Below are positions 13,773-21,233 of a stretch of 29,167 nt of DNA, piece after piece (positions within the stretch are counted from its first letter, which is position 1; each line of letters begins with the position of its first letter). The notes under the pieces are model-generated. The model ran no database searches. It was not told the DNA's origin and was given only the letters and a program-made list of their open reading frames with translations. Source of the stretch: an uncultured Oscillibacter sp. (GTDB lineage Bacteria > Bacillota > Clostridia > Oscillospirales > Oscillospiraceae); contig CAJUBX010000018.1 in NCBI GenBank assembly GCA_910585165.1, positions 1 to 29,167 on the forward strand, read 5' to 3'. The translations under genes were made by a program, and so were the position numbers.

Positions 13773-15032
13773 ATGGGAATGACCATGACGCAGAAAATCC
13801 TGGCAAAGCACGCGGGACTAAGCTCTGTCCGGGCGGGACAGCTCATTCAGGCGAAGCTGGACCTGGTGCTGGGCAACGACATCACCACCCCTGTGGCCGT
13901 CAACGAGTTCGAGGCGGCGGGCTTTGACCAGGTCTTTGACAAGAGCAAAATCGCTCTGGTGATGGACCACTTCGCCCCCAACAAGGACATCAAGGCCGCC
14001 GCCCAATGCAAGCAGTGCCGTGCGTTTGCCCGTCGGTTCGATATCGACAACTACTTTGACGTGGGGGAGATGGGCATCGAGCACGCGCTGCTGCCCGAGA
14101 AGGGATTGGTTGCCCCGGGCGAGGCCGTCATCGGCGCGGACTCCCACACCTGCACCTACGGGGCCCTGGGGGCCTTCTCCACCGGCGTTGGGTCCACGGA
14201 CATGGGCGCGGCCATGGCGGCGGGGGAGACCTGGTTCAAGGTGCCCTCCGCCATCAAGGTGAACCTCACCGGAAAGCTGCGGCCCTTCGTCTCCGGCAAG
14301 GATGTGATACTGACTCTCATCGGCAGGATCGGCGTGGACGGGGCCCGCTACCAGTCCTTGGAGTTCGCCGGGCCCGGGGTTGCCGAACTCTCCATTTACG
14401 ACCGGCTGACCATCTCCAACATGGCCATTGAGGCCGGGGCGAAAAACGGCATTTTCCCTGTGGACGCCGTCACAAAAGCCTATGTGGAGGGCCGGGTGAA
14501 CCGCCCCTGGACCGCCTATGAGGCGGACGCGGACGCGGAATATGAGCGCACCGTGGAGATCGATTTGAGCCAGGTGGACTGCACCGTGGCTTATCCCCAT
14601 CTCCCTGAAAACGCCCACAGCGCCCGGGAGGGGAAGGATATTCGAATCGACCAGATTGTCATCGGCTCCTGCACCAACGGGCAGCTGCCCGATCTGGAGG
14701 CTGCTGCCGCCATTTTGAAGGGAAAGCATCTGGCAAGGGACGTTCGGGGCATCGTCATTCCCGCTACCATGAACGTATACCGGGAATGCATGAAGCGGGG
14801 CCTTACCGATATTTTCCTGGATGCGGGCTGCATCGTCTCCACGCCTACCTGCGGACCCTGCCTTGGCGGCTACATGGGCATCCTGGCCGCCGGGGAGCGC
14901 TGCGTCTCCACCACCAACCGGAACTTTGTGGGCCGTATGGGCCACGTGGACAGCGAGGTCTATCTCGCCTCTCCCGCCGTGGCCGCCGCGTCCGGAATTG
15001 CCGGGCATATCGCGCATCCGGACGAGGTTTGA
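13773..15032 (+). CDS. leuC: 3-isopropylmalate dehydratase, large subunit
   Basis: LeuC with LeuD converts 2-isopropylmalate to 3-isopropylmalate through an aconitase-like 4Fe-4S cluster. The 419 residues match the shorter bacterial/archaeal type, not the 466-residue E. coli type. The cluster ligands are Cys300 (VIGSCTNGQ), Cys360 and Cys363 (TPTCGPC). 'GADSHTCTYGALGAF' near 121-135 is also typical. GAAGGAG precedes the ATG; Met3 and Met5 are nearby alternatives. The next gene starts only 4 nt after its stop. Confidence 0.97.
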   Translation: MGMTMTQKILAKHAGLSSVRAGQLIQAKLDLVLGNDITTPVAVNEFEAAGFDQVFDKSKIALVMDHFAPNKDIKAAAQCKQCRAFARRFDIDNYFDVGEMGIEHALLPEKGLVAPGEAVIGADSHTCTYGALGAFSTGVGSTDMGAAMAAGETWFKVPSAIKVNLTGKLRPFVSGKDVILTLIGRIGVDGARYQSLEFAGPGVAELSIYDRLTISNMAIEAGAKNGIFPVDAVTKAYVEGRVNRPWTAYEADADAEYERTVEIDLSQVDCTVAYPHLPENAHSAREGKDIRIDQIVIGSCTNGQLPDLEAAAAILKGKHLARDVRGIVIPATMNVYRECMKRGLTDIFLDAGCIVSTPTCGPCLGGYMGILAAGERCVSTTNRNFVGRMGHVDSEVYLASPAVAAASGIAGHIAHPDEV

Positions 15033-15036
15033 GACC

Positions 15037-15816
15037 GTGAACATCTCGTGGGACGCGGCGAAGTATACCCATGACTTTTCCTTCGTCCATCAATATGGAG
15101 CCGCCCTGCTGGACCTGATCGACGGGGAGGGCCTGTCGGTCCTGGACCTGGGCTGCGGAAACGGCGCGCTGACGGCGGAGCTGGCCGCCAGGGGCCATGA
15201 CGCGGAGGGTATGGATGCCTCCGGCGATCTGCTTCAAACGGCCCGGGCAAACCACCCGGAGCTGCGCTTTCGGCAGGGAGACGCGGCGGACTTCCAGGCA
15301 GAGCCGCCATATGACGCGGTATTCTCCAATGCGGTTTTTCACTGGATCGACCGGGAAAAGCAGCCTGGTATGATCGCTTGTGTATACAACGCCTTGAAGC
15401 CGGGCGGGCAGTTTGTCTTCGAATTCGGCGGATACGGCAACAACGCCCGGATTCACGCCGCGCTGGGCCGGGAGTTTGAAAAACGGGGTCTGGCCTACCG
15501 GATGCCCTTCTACTTCCCGGCCATCGGCGAATACGCCGCCCTGCTGGAAAGAGGCGGGTTTCAGGTGCGGCTGGCTCTGCTGCTGGACCGGCCGACGAAG
15601 CTCAAGGGCGAAGATGGCCTATATGACTGGATCCGCATGTTTGTAAAGACGCCCTTCCAGGGAATCGAACCGGATCTTGGGGAAGAGATTATGCGCTCGG
15701 CGGCGAAGGAATTGGAGGGCGCGCTGCGTCACGGCGGAGATTGGTACGCGGACTACGTGCGGCTGCGCTGCAAGGCCGTCAAGCCGCGTGAAAGCACTTG
15801 TTTTGCAAAAATCTGA
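15037..15816 (+). CDS. SAM-dependent methyltransferase (Tam-like) inside the leu operon
   Basis: This 259-residue class I methyltransferase starts at GTG 15037, 4 nt after leuC, with GAGG upstream. Motif I is 'VLDLGCGNGALTAELA' (about residues 39-54), followed by 'GMDAS', 'GDAADF' and 'YDAVFSNAVFHWI', then 'LKPGGQFVFEFGG'. The layout resembles trans-aconitate methyltransferase (Tam). The yeast counterpart Tmt1 is known to methylate isopropylmalate, so a leucine-pathway acid is a plausible substrate, but this is inference. The gene lies between the two isomerase subunits and shares their transcript. It could also be an unrelated methyltransferase. Confidence 0.85.
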   Translation: MNISWDAAKYTHDFSFVHQYGAALLDLIDGEGLSVLDLGCGNGALTAELAARGHDAEGMDASGDLLQTARANHPELRFRQGDAADFQAEPPYDAVFSNAVFHWIDREKQPGMIACVYNALKPGGQFVFEFGGYGNNARIHAALGREFEKRGLAYRMPFYFPAIGEYAALLERGGFQVRLALLLDRPTKLKGEDGLYDWIRMFVKTPFQGIEPDLGEEIMRSAAKELEGALRHGGDWYADYVRLRCKAVKPRESTCFAKI

Positions 15817-15830
15817 AGGAGGTTTGAATC

Positions 15831-16328
15831 ATGAACGTACAGGGAACCGTCCATAAGTACGGGGATCATGTGGACACCGACGTTATCATCCCCGCCCGCT
15901 ATCTCAACACCCCGGACCACAAGGAGCTGGCCGCCCACTGCATGGAGGACATCGACAAGGACTTTGTCCGCAAGGTGAAGCCCGGAGACGTGATGGTGGC
16001 CGGCGTGAACTTCGGCTGCGGCTCCTCCCGGGAGCACGCCCCCATCGCCATCAAGGCCAGCGGCGTGAGCTGCGTCATCGCGGCCACCTTTGCCCGGATT
16101 TTTTACCGCAACGCCATCAACATCGGCCTGGCGATTCTGGAATGCCCCGCCGCCAGCGCCGGTATCTCCGGCGGGGACCAGGTGGCGGTGGACTTTGATA
16201 CCGGCGTGATCACCAACGTGACCAAAAACGAGACCTACCAGGCGGAGCCCTTCCCCCCCTTCATCAAGGACATGATGGAAAAGGGCGGGCTCATGGCCTC
16301 TTTGAAGGCCGGAAAGGCGGGCATATGA
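15831..16328 (+). CDS. leuD: 3-isopropylmalate dehydratase, small subunit
   Basis: The 165 residues match the short LeuD type that pairs with the short LeuC type. 'GDHVDTDVIIPARYL' (11-25) and 'NFGCGSSREHAP' (60-71) are the substrate-binding loops of the aconitase swivel domain. GAAGGAGG lies 8 nt before the ATG. The stop overlaps the leuB start (ATGA, 16325-16328), giving translational coupling. It is separated from leuC by the methyltransferase gene. Confidence 0.97.
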   Translation: MNVQGTVHKYGDHVDTDVIIPARYLNTPDHKELAAHCMEDIDKDFVRKVKPGDVMVAGVNFGCGSSREHAPIAIKASGVSCVIAATFARIFYRNAINIGLAILECPAASAGISGGDQVAVDFDTGVITNVTKNETYQAEPFPPFIKDMMEKGGLMASLKAGKAGI

Positions 16329-17395
16329 ACAAGACCATCGCCGTCATCCGGGGCGACGGCATCGGCCCCGAGATTGTGAACGAGGCCATCGGCGTACTGG
16401 ACGCCGTGGCGAAGAAGTTCGGGCACGGGTTTTCCTATCAGGAGGCTCCCATGGGCGGCTGCGCCATCGACTCCTTCGGCGTGCCCCTGCCGGACTCCAG
16501 TTTGGAAACCTGCCTGAACGCCGACAGCGTGCTGCTGGGGGCCGTCGGGGGCCCCAAATGGGACGCCCAGCCCTCCGCCAACCGGCCGGAGCGGGGGCTT
16601 TTGAAGCTCCGCTCCGCCATGGGTTTGTATACCAACGTCCGGCCTGCCCGGATGTTCTCCGACCTCGCCGCTGCCTGTCCCCTCCGCTCGGATATCGCCG
16701 CCAGGGGCATTGACTTCGTGGTGGTCCGGGAGCTCATCGGCGGCCTGTACTTCGGCGAGCATACCACCTTTGAGGCGGACGGGGAGCAGAAGGCGGCGGA
16801 CGTGTGCTCCTACAGCGAGCATGAGGTCCGCCGGGTGGCCCGGGTGGCCTTCGACATGGCCCGGAAGCGCCGGGGGCGGGTGACCTCCGTCGACAAGGCC
16901 AACGTGCTGGACACCTCCCGCCTGTGGCGCAGGACCGTGGAGGAAGTGGCCAAGGATTACCCGGACGTGGAGCTTCTCCACATGTATGTGGACAACGCCG
17001 CCATGCAGATTGTCCGGGACCCCAGCCAGTTTGACGTCATTGTGACGGAGAACCTGTTTGGGGATATCCTCTCCGACGAGGCCAGCCAGATCACCGGCTC
17101 CATCGGCATGATCCCATCCTCCAGCATGGGGGAGGGAACCCGGGGGCTGTACGAGCCCATTCACGGCTCCGCCCCGGACATCGCCGGGCAGGACAAGGCC
17201 AACCCCATCGGCACCATCCTGGCGGCGGCCATGATGCTCCGGTACAGCTTCGACATGGCGGCGGAAGCCGACGCGGTGGAGAGCGCCGTGGACCAGGCGC
17301 TGAAAGCGGGCCTTCGCTGCGGGGACATCCTGAACGGGGACGGGAAGCTCCTGGGCTGCAAGGCCATGGGGGCGGAAATCCGGGCCCGGATTTAA
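16325..17395 (+). CDS. leuB: 3-isopropylmalate dehydrogenase
   Basis: LeuB oxidises and decarboxylates 3-isopropylmalate with NAD+ to give 2-oxoisocaproate. The 356 residues are full length. 'GDGIGPEIV' opens the fold, 'GLYTNVRPARM' (100-110) carries substrate-binding arginines, Lys191 and Asp223 are the catalytic pair, and 'TENLFGDILSDEAS' (241-254) supplies metal-binding aspartates. 'GTRGLYEPIHGSAPDIAGQ' is the NAD site. It is the last gene of the leucine operon, followed by a hairpin. Confidence 0.97.
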   Translation: MNKTIAVIRGDGIGPEIVNEAIGVLDAVAKKFGHGFSYQEAPMGGCAIDSFGVPLPDSSLETCLNADSVLLGAVGGPKWDAQPSANRPERGLLKLRSAMGLYTNVRPARMFSDLAAACPLRSDIAARGIDFVVVRELIGGLYFGEHTTFEADGEQKAADVCSYSEHEVRRVARVAFDMARKRRGRVTSVDKANVLDTSRLWRRTVEEVAKDYPDVELLHMYVDNAAMQIVRDPSQFDVIVTENLFGDILSDEASQITGSIGMIPSSSMGEGTRGLYEPIHGSAPDIAGQDKANPIGTILAAAMMLRYSFDMAAEADAVESAVDQALKAGLRCGDILNGDGKLLGCKAMGAEIRARI

Positions 17396-17407
17396 AGGAG
17401 AAACGAA

Positions 17408-17437
17408 AGGGGGGGAGGCTTTTCAGCCTCCCCCTTT
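17408..17437 (+). terminator. Hairpin after leuB
   Basis: The G-rich arm starting near 17408 and AGCCTCCCCCTTT (17425-17437) pair around a short TTTC loop. There is only a short T-run, and the 3' arm runs into the next -35 box (17436-17441), so termination may be incomplete or influence the next promoter. Confidence 0.65.
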
Positions 17438-17464
17438 GACAAAGGCCGACCTATTTGCTATGAT
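17436..17464 (+). promoter_or_regulatory. Sigma-A promoter for thrC
   Basis: TTGACA (17436-17441), a 17-bp spacer and TATGAT (17459-17464) lie 31 bp before the thrC ATG. The start site would be near 17471. This separates threonine synthesis from the T-box controlled leucine operon. Confidence 0.8.
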
Positions 17465-17494
17465 GGAACCATCATTTGTGAGAGGAGCGGGACT

Positions 17495-18742
17495 ATGCGA
17501 AATGTAAAATACGGCAGATGCGTCCGCTGCGGCAGGACTTATGAGGCCGTGCCGGACCTGACCACCTGCAAATGCGGCGGCATCCTGGAGATTGTCTACG
17601 ATTACGATTACATCAAATCCCGGCTTACCAGGAAGACCCTGGCGAACCGGACGGAGCGGTCCATGTGGCGTTACCGGGAGCTGCTTCCCATTGAAGAGGA
17701 CACCGCTCTCCCGCCCCTCCGGGTGGGCTGGTCCCCTCTCTATGAGGAGCGGCGCCTTGCGGAGCAATTGGGCCTGGGCCGCCTCTTTGTGAAGGACGAC
17801 GGCCAGAACCCCACCGCTTCCCTGAAAGACCGGGCCAGCGCCATGGCGGTGGCCAAGGCCCGGGAGGCCGGGGCCAAGGTGATTGCCTGCTCCTCCACTG
17901 GAAACGCCGCCTCGTCCCTGGCGGGCAACGCGGCGGCGGCGGGGCTCTCCACCTATATCTTCGTCCCCTCCCGTGCCCCCAAGGGAAAGGTGGCCCAGCT
18001 GATGACCTTCGGGGCTACGGTGATCTCCGTCCAGGGGAGCTATGAGGAGACCTTTGAGCTGTCCAGGCAGGCCATTGACCGGTGGGGCTGGTACAACCGC
18101 AACGCCGCCATCAATCCCTATCTTTCCGAGGGAAAGAAAACCGTAGCCCTGGAGATTATGGAGCAGCTGAACTGGGAGGTTCCGGATTACATCGCCATCT
18201 CCGTGGGGGACGGCTGTACCATCGCGGGGCTTTGGAAGGGGCTGAAAGACCTGCATGCCATCGGCTTGATTGACCGCCTGCCCCGGCTGATTTCCGCTCA
18301 GGCGGCGGGCTGCTGCCCGCTGAACCGGGCCATTGAGGCGGACGCGCCCTGGGAGCCCATGGAGGAGAACACCCTGGCGGACTCCATCGCCGTAGGCGTG
18401 CCCCGGAATGCGGACAAGGCGCTCATGGCAATCCGGGAATCGAAGGGCTTGACGGTGAACGTCACCGACGAAGAAATCATGGCCGCCCAGCAGCTTTTGG
18501 GGCGGACCTGCGGCGTGTTCGGCGAGCCCGCCGGAGTTACCGGAACGGCGGGGGTAAAGAAGCTCTGCGAGGCCGGAAAAATCGGGAAGAAGGACACGGT
18601 GGTCTCCGTGGTGACGGGCAACGGCCTGAAGGACGTGGCCAACGCCATCGCCGCCTGCAAAGAGCCCATCACCATTCCCGGAAGCATGGACCGGCTGCTG
18701 GAGGCCTTTGCGGAAAACGGCGTCCGGGCGGACGGGACATGA
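17495..18742 (+). CDS. thrC: Threonine synthase
   Basis: ThrC converts O-phosphohomoserine to threonine with PLP. The 415 residues open with a zinc ribbon (C9, C12, C25, C27 in 'CVRCGRTYE' and 'TCKCGGIL'), as in the Thermus/archaeal class. The PLP lysine is Lys111 in 'NPTASLKDRAS'; 'SSTGNAASSLAGNAAAAG' is the substrate loop, 'GDGCTIAG' the phosphate loop. GAGAGGAG precedes the ATG. It overlaps the next gene by 4 nt. A cysteate or other beta-replacing homologue is less likely. Confidence 0.92.
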   Translation: MRNVKYGRCVRCGRTYEAVPDLTTCKCGGILEIVYDYDYIKSRLTRKTLANRTERSMWRYRELLPIEEDTALPPLRVGWSPLYEERRLAEQLGLGRLFVKDDGQNPTASLKDRASAMAVAKAREAGAKVIACSSTGNAASSLAGNAAAAGLSTYIFVPSRAPKGKVAQLMTFGATVISVQGSYEETFELSRQAIDRWGWYNRNAAINPYLSEGKKTVALEIMEQLNWEVPDYIAISVGDGCTIAGLWKGLKDLHAIGLIDRLPRLISAQAAGCCPLNRAIEADAPWEPMEENTLADSIAVGVPRNADKALMAIRESKGLTVNVTDEEIMAAQQLLGRTCGVFGEPAGVTGTAGVKKLCEAGKIGKKDTVVSVVTGNGLKDVANAIAACKEPITIPGSMDRLLEAFAENGVRADGT

Positions 18743-19254
18743 CCCTGCGGCCCTACCGTTCCTCCGACCTTCGGGAGATTGCGGAATTGTTTTATACGAC
18801 GGTGCATACGGTGAATGCCGGGGACTATGCGCCAGAGCAGCTGGACGCCTGGGCGGACGGGTCCCCGGACCTGGCGGAGTGGGACCGGACGCTGTCGGAG
18901 CACACCGCGCTTGTGGCGGCGGAGGATGGGAAAATCCTGGGCTTTGGGGATATCAGCCGCACAGGCTATTTGGACCGGCTGTATGTCCACCGGGACTTCC
19001 AGCGCCGGGGAATCGCCTCCGCCCTCTGCGCCGCGCTGGAGGAAGCCGTGGAGGCGGAGCGGATTGTCACCCACGCCTCCATTACGGCCCGGCCGTTTTT
19101 CGAGGGCAGGGGCTACCGGACGGTCCGGGAGCGCCGGGTGGTCCGGCATGGGGTGGCTATGACGAACTTTCGGATGGAGAAGCTCCGGCCCTGCGCACAA
19201 AACGCCTGTTATGCGGCAGAAAACGCCGTTGCGCCCCCGGCGGAAACGGAGTAA
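18739..19254 (+). CDS. GNAT-family N-acetyltransferase
   Basis: This 171-residue protein has the GNAT acetyl-CoA loop in 'LDRLYVHRDFQRRGIASALC' (motif A, Q/RxxGxA form) near residues 77-96, a strand 'LVAAEDGKILGFGDIS' before it, and a C-terminal 'ARPFFEGRGYR' motif. The last 25 residues look unstructured. The start overlaps the thrC stop (ATGA), so the two are coupled. The substrate cannot be told; a small metabolite or protein N-terminus is possible. Confidence 0.85.
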   Translation: MTLRPYRSSDLREIAELFYTTVHTVNAGDYAPEQLDAWADGSPDLAEWDRTLSEHTALVAAEDGKILGFGDISRTGYLDRLYVHRDFQRRGIASALCAALEEAVEAERIVTHASITARPFFEGRGYRTVRERRVVRHGVAMTNFRMEKLRPCAQNACYAAENAVAPPAETE

Positions 19255-19299
19255 GATTATCCTTGCGCGATATAAGCGCGAGGCAGGAGGAATTGACCC

Positions 19300-20469
19300 A
19301 TGAACACAGCCTTTGATGCCCACTGCTGGGCGGAAATCGACCTGGACGCCCTGGCCCATAACTTCCGCCTGGTTCAGAAGCGGGCGGCGCCCGCTGCGGT
19401 CTGCGCCGTGGTGAAGGCTGACGCTTACGGCCACGGGGACCGCATGGCGGCCCGGACCTTGGCGGAGGCGGGGGCGGCGTGGTTTGCCGTCAGCTCCCTG
19501 GCGGAGGCCCGACGCCTGCGCAGGGGCGGCATCGGACAGCCTGTTTTAATTCTGGGCATGACCCGTCCGGAGTGTGCCGGGACGCTGGCGGCGGAGGGGA
19601 TTACCCAAGCGGTCTACAGCCTGGAGTATGCCCGGGCCCTCTCCCAGGCGGCGGAGGCCGCCGGGACGGCGGTGGAGTGCCATTTGAAAATCGACACCGG
19701 CATGGGCCGCATCGGCTTTGGGGCCTGCCGGGATTTTGAGGGTGCGGCCTCCGGCCTTTTGGAGTGCCGGAGGCTGAAGGGGCTCTGCGTCACCGGGGCG
19801 TTTCAGCACTTTTCCGTAGCGGACTCCCGGTCGGAGGAGGACGAACGCTACACCGGGGAGCAGTACGCCCTGTTCTGCCGGATGGTGAAGCGGCTGGAGG
19901 CGGCAGGGCCGCTGAAAACCGTCCACTGCTCCAACTCCGCCGGGCTGACAGTCCATCCGGAGTGGAGCCTGGACATGGTCCGGGCGGGGGTCATTCTCTA
20001 CGGCCAGGACCCCAGCGGCCAGGTGCCCTTTCCCGGCCTTCGCCCTGTTATGACGCTGAAAACCGTGGTCAGCCAGGTGAAAGACCTGGCCCCCGGGGAC
20101 TGCGTGGGCTACGGGCGGCAGTATACGGCGGACCGGTCCCTGCGGGCGGCCACCGTCTGCTGCGGCTATGCCGACGGATATCCCCGGTGCCTTTCCAACC
20201 TGGGCACGGCCTCCATTCATGGTAAGCCAGCCCCGGTCATCGGCCAGGTGAGCATGGACCAGATCGTCTTGGACGCCTCCGCCGTGCCGGAGGTCTCCGC
20301 CGGAGACGAGGCGGTACTTCTGGGGCCCGCCCCGGCGGACGGCTTCGCCCAGGCGGCGGGGAAGGCGGGGACCATTTCCTATGAGCTCCTCTGCGCCGTG
20401 GCCCGCCGGGTGCCCCGGGTCTACCTCCGGGGCGGCCAGGCGGTGGAGGTGCTGGACTACCTGGAGTGA
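19300..20469 (+). CDS. alr: Alanine racemase
   Basis: Alr makes D-alanine for peptidoglycan using PLP. The 389 residues are full length. The PLP lysine is Lys39 in 'VVKADAYGHG', and the second catalytic base is Tyr271 in 'CVGYGRQY'. 'HCSNSAG', 'RAGVILYG' and 'GQVSMDQIVLD' are also diagnostic. GCAGGAGGAA lies 8 nt before the ATG. The gap of 45 nt from the acetyltransferase gene contains only a small hairpin, so alr may be read with thrC. Confidence 0.97.
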   Translation: MNTAFDAHCWAEIDLDALAHNFRLVQKRAAPAAVCAVVKADAYGHGDRMAARTLAEAGAAWFAVSSLAEARRLRRGGIGQPVLILGMTRPECAGTLAAEGITQAVYSLEYARALSQAAEAAGTAVECHLKIDTGMGRIGFGACRDFEGAASGLLECRRLKGLCVTGAFQHFSVADSRSEEDERYTGEQYALFCRMVKRLEAAGPLKTVHCSNSAGLTVHPEWSLDMVRAGVILYGQDPSGQVPFPGLRPVMTLKTVVSQVKDLAPGDCVGYGRQYTADRSLRAATVCCGYADGYPRCLSNLGTASIHGKPAPVIGQVSMDQIVLDASAVPEVSAGDEAVLLGPAPADGFAQAAGKAGTISYELLCAVARRVPRVYLRGGQAVEVLDYLE

Positions 20470-20479
20470 GAAAACGGGC

Positions 20480-20508
20480 TTGACGGCCGGAAGTTTCCAT
20501 GCTATCAT
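20480..20508 (+). promoter_or_regulatory. Sigma-A promoter of the structured RNA
   Basis: TTGACG (20480-20485), a 17-bp spacer and TATCAT (20503-20508) start 11 bp after alr. The predicted start is near 20515. Confidence 0.75.
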
Positions 20509-20514
20509 CGTTCC

Positions 20515-20698
20515 CAGCAAGTCCCGTCCCCGGGAAGCGGTTCTGACCGGCGGACTTGGATTTCCCATCTTCCGGTCTGGCGGCGAGGAGGTTCCGAGCC
20601 GTAAGAGGAAAGAGAAGGACGCGGAGAGGTGTTCTCCGGGTCCGCCGCTCTGTGGTTTCACGGCCCCTCTGCCGGACGGCGGAGGGGCTTTTCTTAGA
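20515..20698 (+). ncRNA. Structured RNA candidate (about 184 nt), 6S-like or cis-regulatory leader
   Basis: The transcript between promoter and terminator has no coding frame but good pairing potential: GGCGGACTTGG near 20554 pairs over 11 positions (two G-U) with CCGGGTCCGCC near 20637. Inside, TCTTCC can pair with GGAAAGA and CGGC with GCCG, giving a long interrupted rod. The length and rod shape recall 6S RNA, but no conserved sequence could be confirmed. The alternative is a riboswitch-type leader of the operon at 20952, later separated from it by the repeat insertion. Confidence 0.5.
20661..20698 (+). terminator. Intrinsic terminator of the RNA candidate
   Basis: CCCCTCTGCC pairs with GGCGGAGGGG around a short GGAC loop, followed by CTTTTCTT. 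The T-run is interrupted by one C. The following TTA is the left flank of the MITE-like repeat. Confidence 0.8.
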
Positions 20699-20909
20699 GC
20701 CTATCCGCAAATAATCCGCACACAGCTTGCTTGCATATTTTCCGCAGCAATCCTGACGGATTGCAAGGGAAATCGACGCAGTATGGCGGGAAAAAGACCG
20801 CCCAGACAGCGTTCGACGGTTGTGAATACAGGTTCTTAGGGATGTCACATGCCCTTGGGGCAAAAATCTGACGGCGCAATCTGCGCACGTCTTATTCGCG
20901 AATAGGCTC
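20697..20909. mobile_element. MITE-like repeat 1 with terminal inverted repeats and TTA duplication
   Basis: The element runs GAGCCTATCCGCAAATAA (left) to the complement of GAGCCTATTCGCGAATAA (right), 16 of 18 positions matching. TTA directly repeats on both sides (20694-20696 and 20910-20912), a likely target duplication. At 213 bp it has no coding frame. It shares ends and an inner CAAAAATCTGA motif with repeat 2, so both belong to one non-autonomous family. The TTA duplication suits IS5-like transposases, but that is inference. Confidence 0.75.
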
Positions 20910-20951
20910 TTATTTCCAAAGTAATATTTTCCGGGAAGGGGGGAAAGACGT

Positions 20952-21203
20952 ATGGAGACCCGCGTCGCCGTCCTGGCGGTTATCGTCCGGGAGGCGGACT
21001 CCGTGGCCGCGCTGAACGCCCTGCTGCATCAGTATGAAAGCGCCGTTATCGGGCGGATGGGGGTGCCCTGCCGGGAGCGGGGAATCCGCCTTATCAGCGT
21101 GGCCCTGGACGCTCCGGCGGACGTGATTTCCGCTCTGTCCGGGAAGATCGGGAGACTTCCCGGCGTGACGGCGAAAACGGTTTACGCGCCTGTAAGCGCC
21201 TGA
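20952..21203 (+). CDS. TM1266-family (iron-only hydrogenase system) regulator
   Basis: This 83-residue protein has the family signature throughout: 'TRVAVLAVIVRE', 'LNALLHQY', 'IGRMGVPCRERGIRLISVAL', 'SALSGKIGRLPGV'. The fold is an ACT-like, NikR C-terminal-type domain without a DNA-binding part. Members lie next to hydrogenase maturation genes in Thermotoga and Clostridia and are named as putative regulators. Here it precedes an ABC importer and no hydrogenase gene is in view. A GGGAAGGGGGG site lies upstream. Confidence 0.88.
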   Translation: METRVAVLAVIVREADSVAALNALLHQYESAVIGRMGVPCRERGIRLISVALDAPADVISALSGKIGRLPGVTAKTVYAPVSA

Positions 21204-21233
21204 AAAGAGAAACTGTCATTGGAGGAAACCACT

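Larger units (their letters stand above)
20470..20951 (+). other. Intergenic region: RNA candidate plus MITE-like repeat
   Basis: This 482-bp gap holds a promoter (20480-20508), a structured RNA candidate ending in a terminator (20515-20698) and a MITE-like repeat (20697-20909). The last 40 bp contain the ribosome binding site of the next gene and an AT-rich TAATAT box without a good -35. No protein gene is supported here. Confidence 0.65.

Noticed and set aside
13000..13806. Long minus-strand frames opposite leuA, leuC and leuB
   Set aside because: These are Gly/His/Val-rich mirror frames caused by G+C-rich third codon positions of the real genes.
14821..15036. In-frame extension of the methyltransferase back into leuC
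   Set aside because: It is a shadow of leuC in another frame; the GTG at 15037 has a ribosome binding site and suits the operon spacing.
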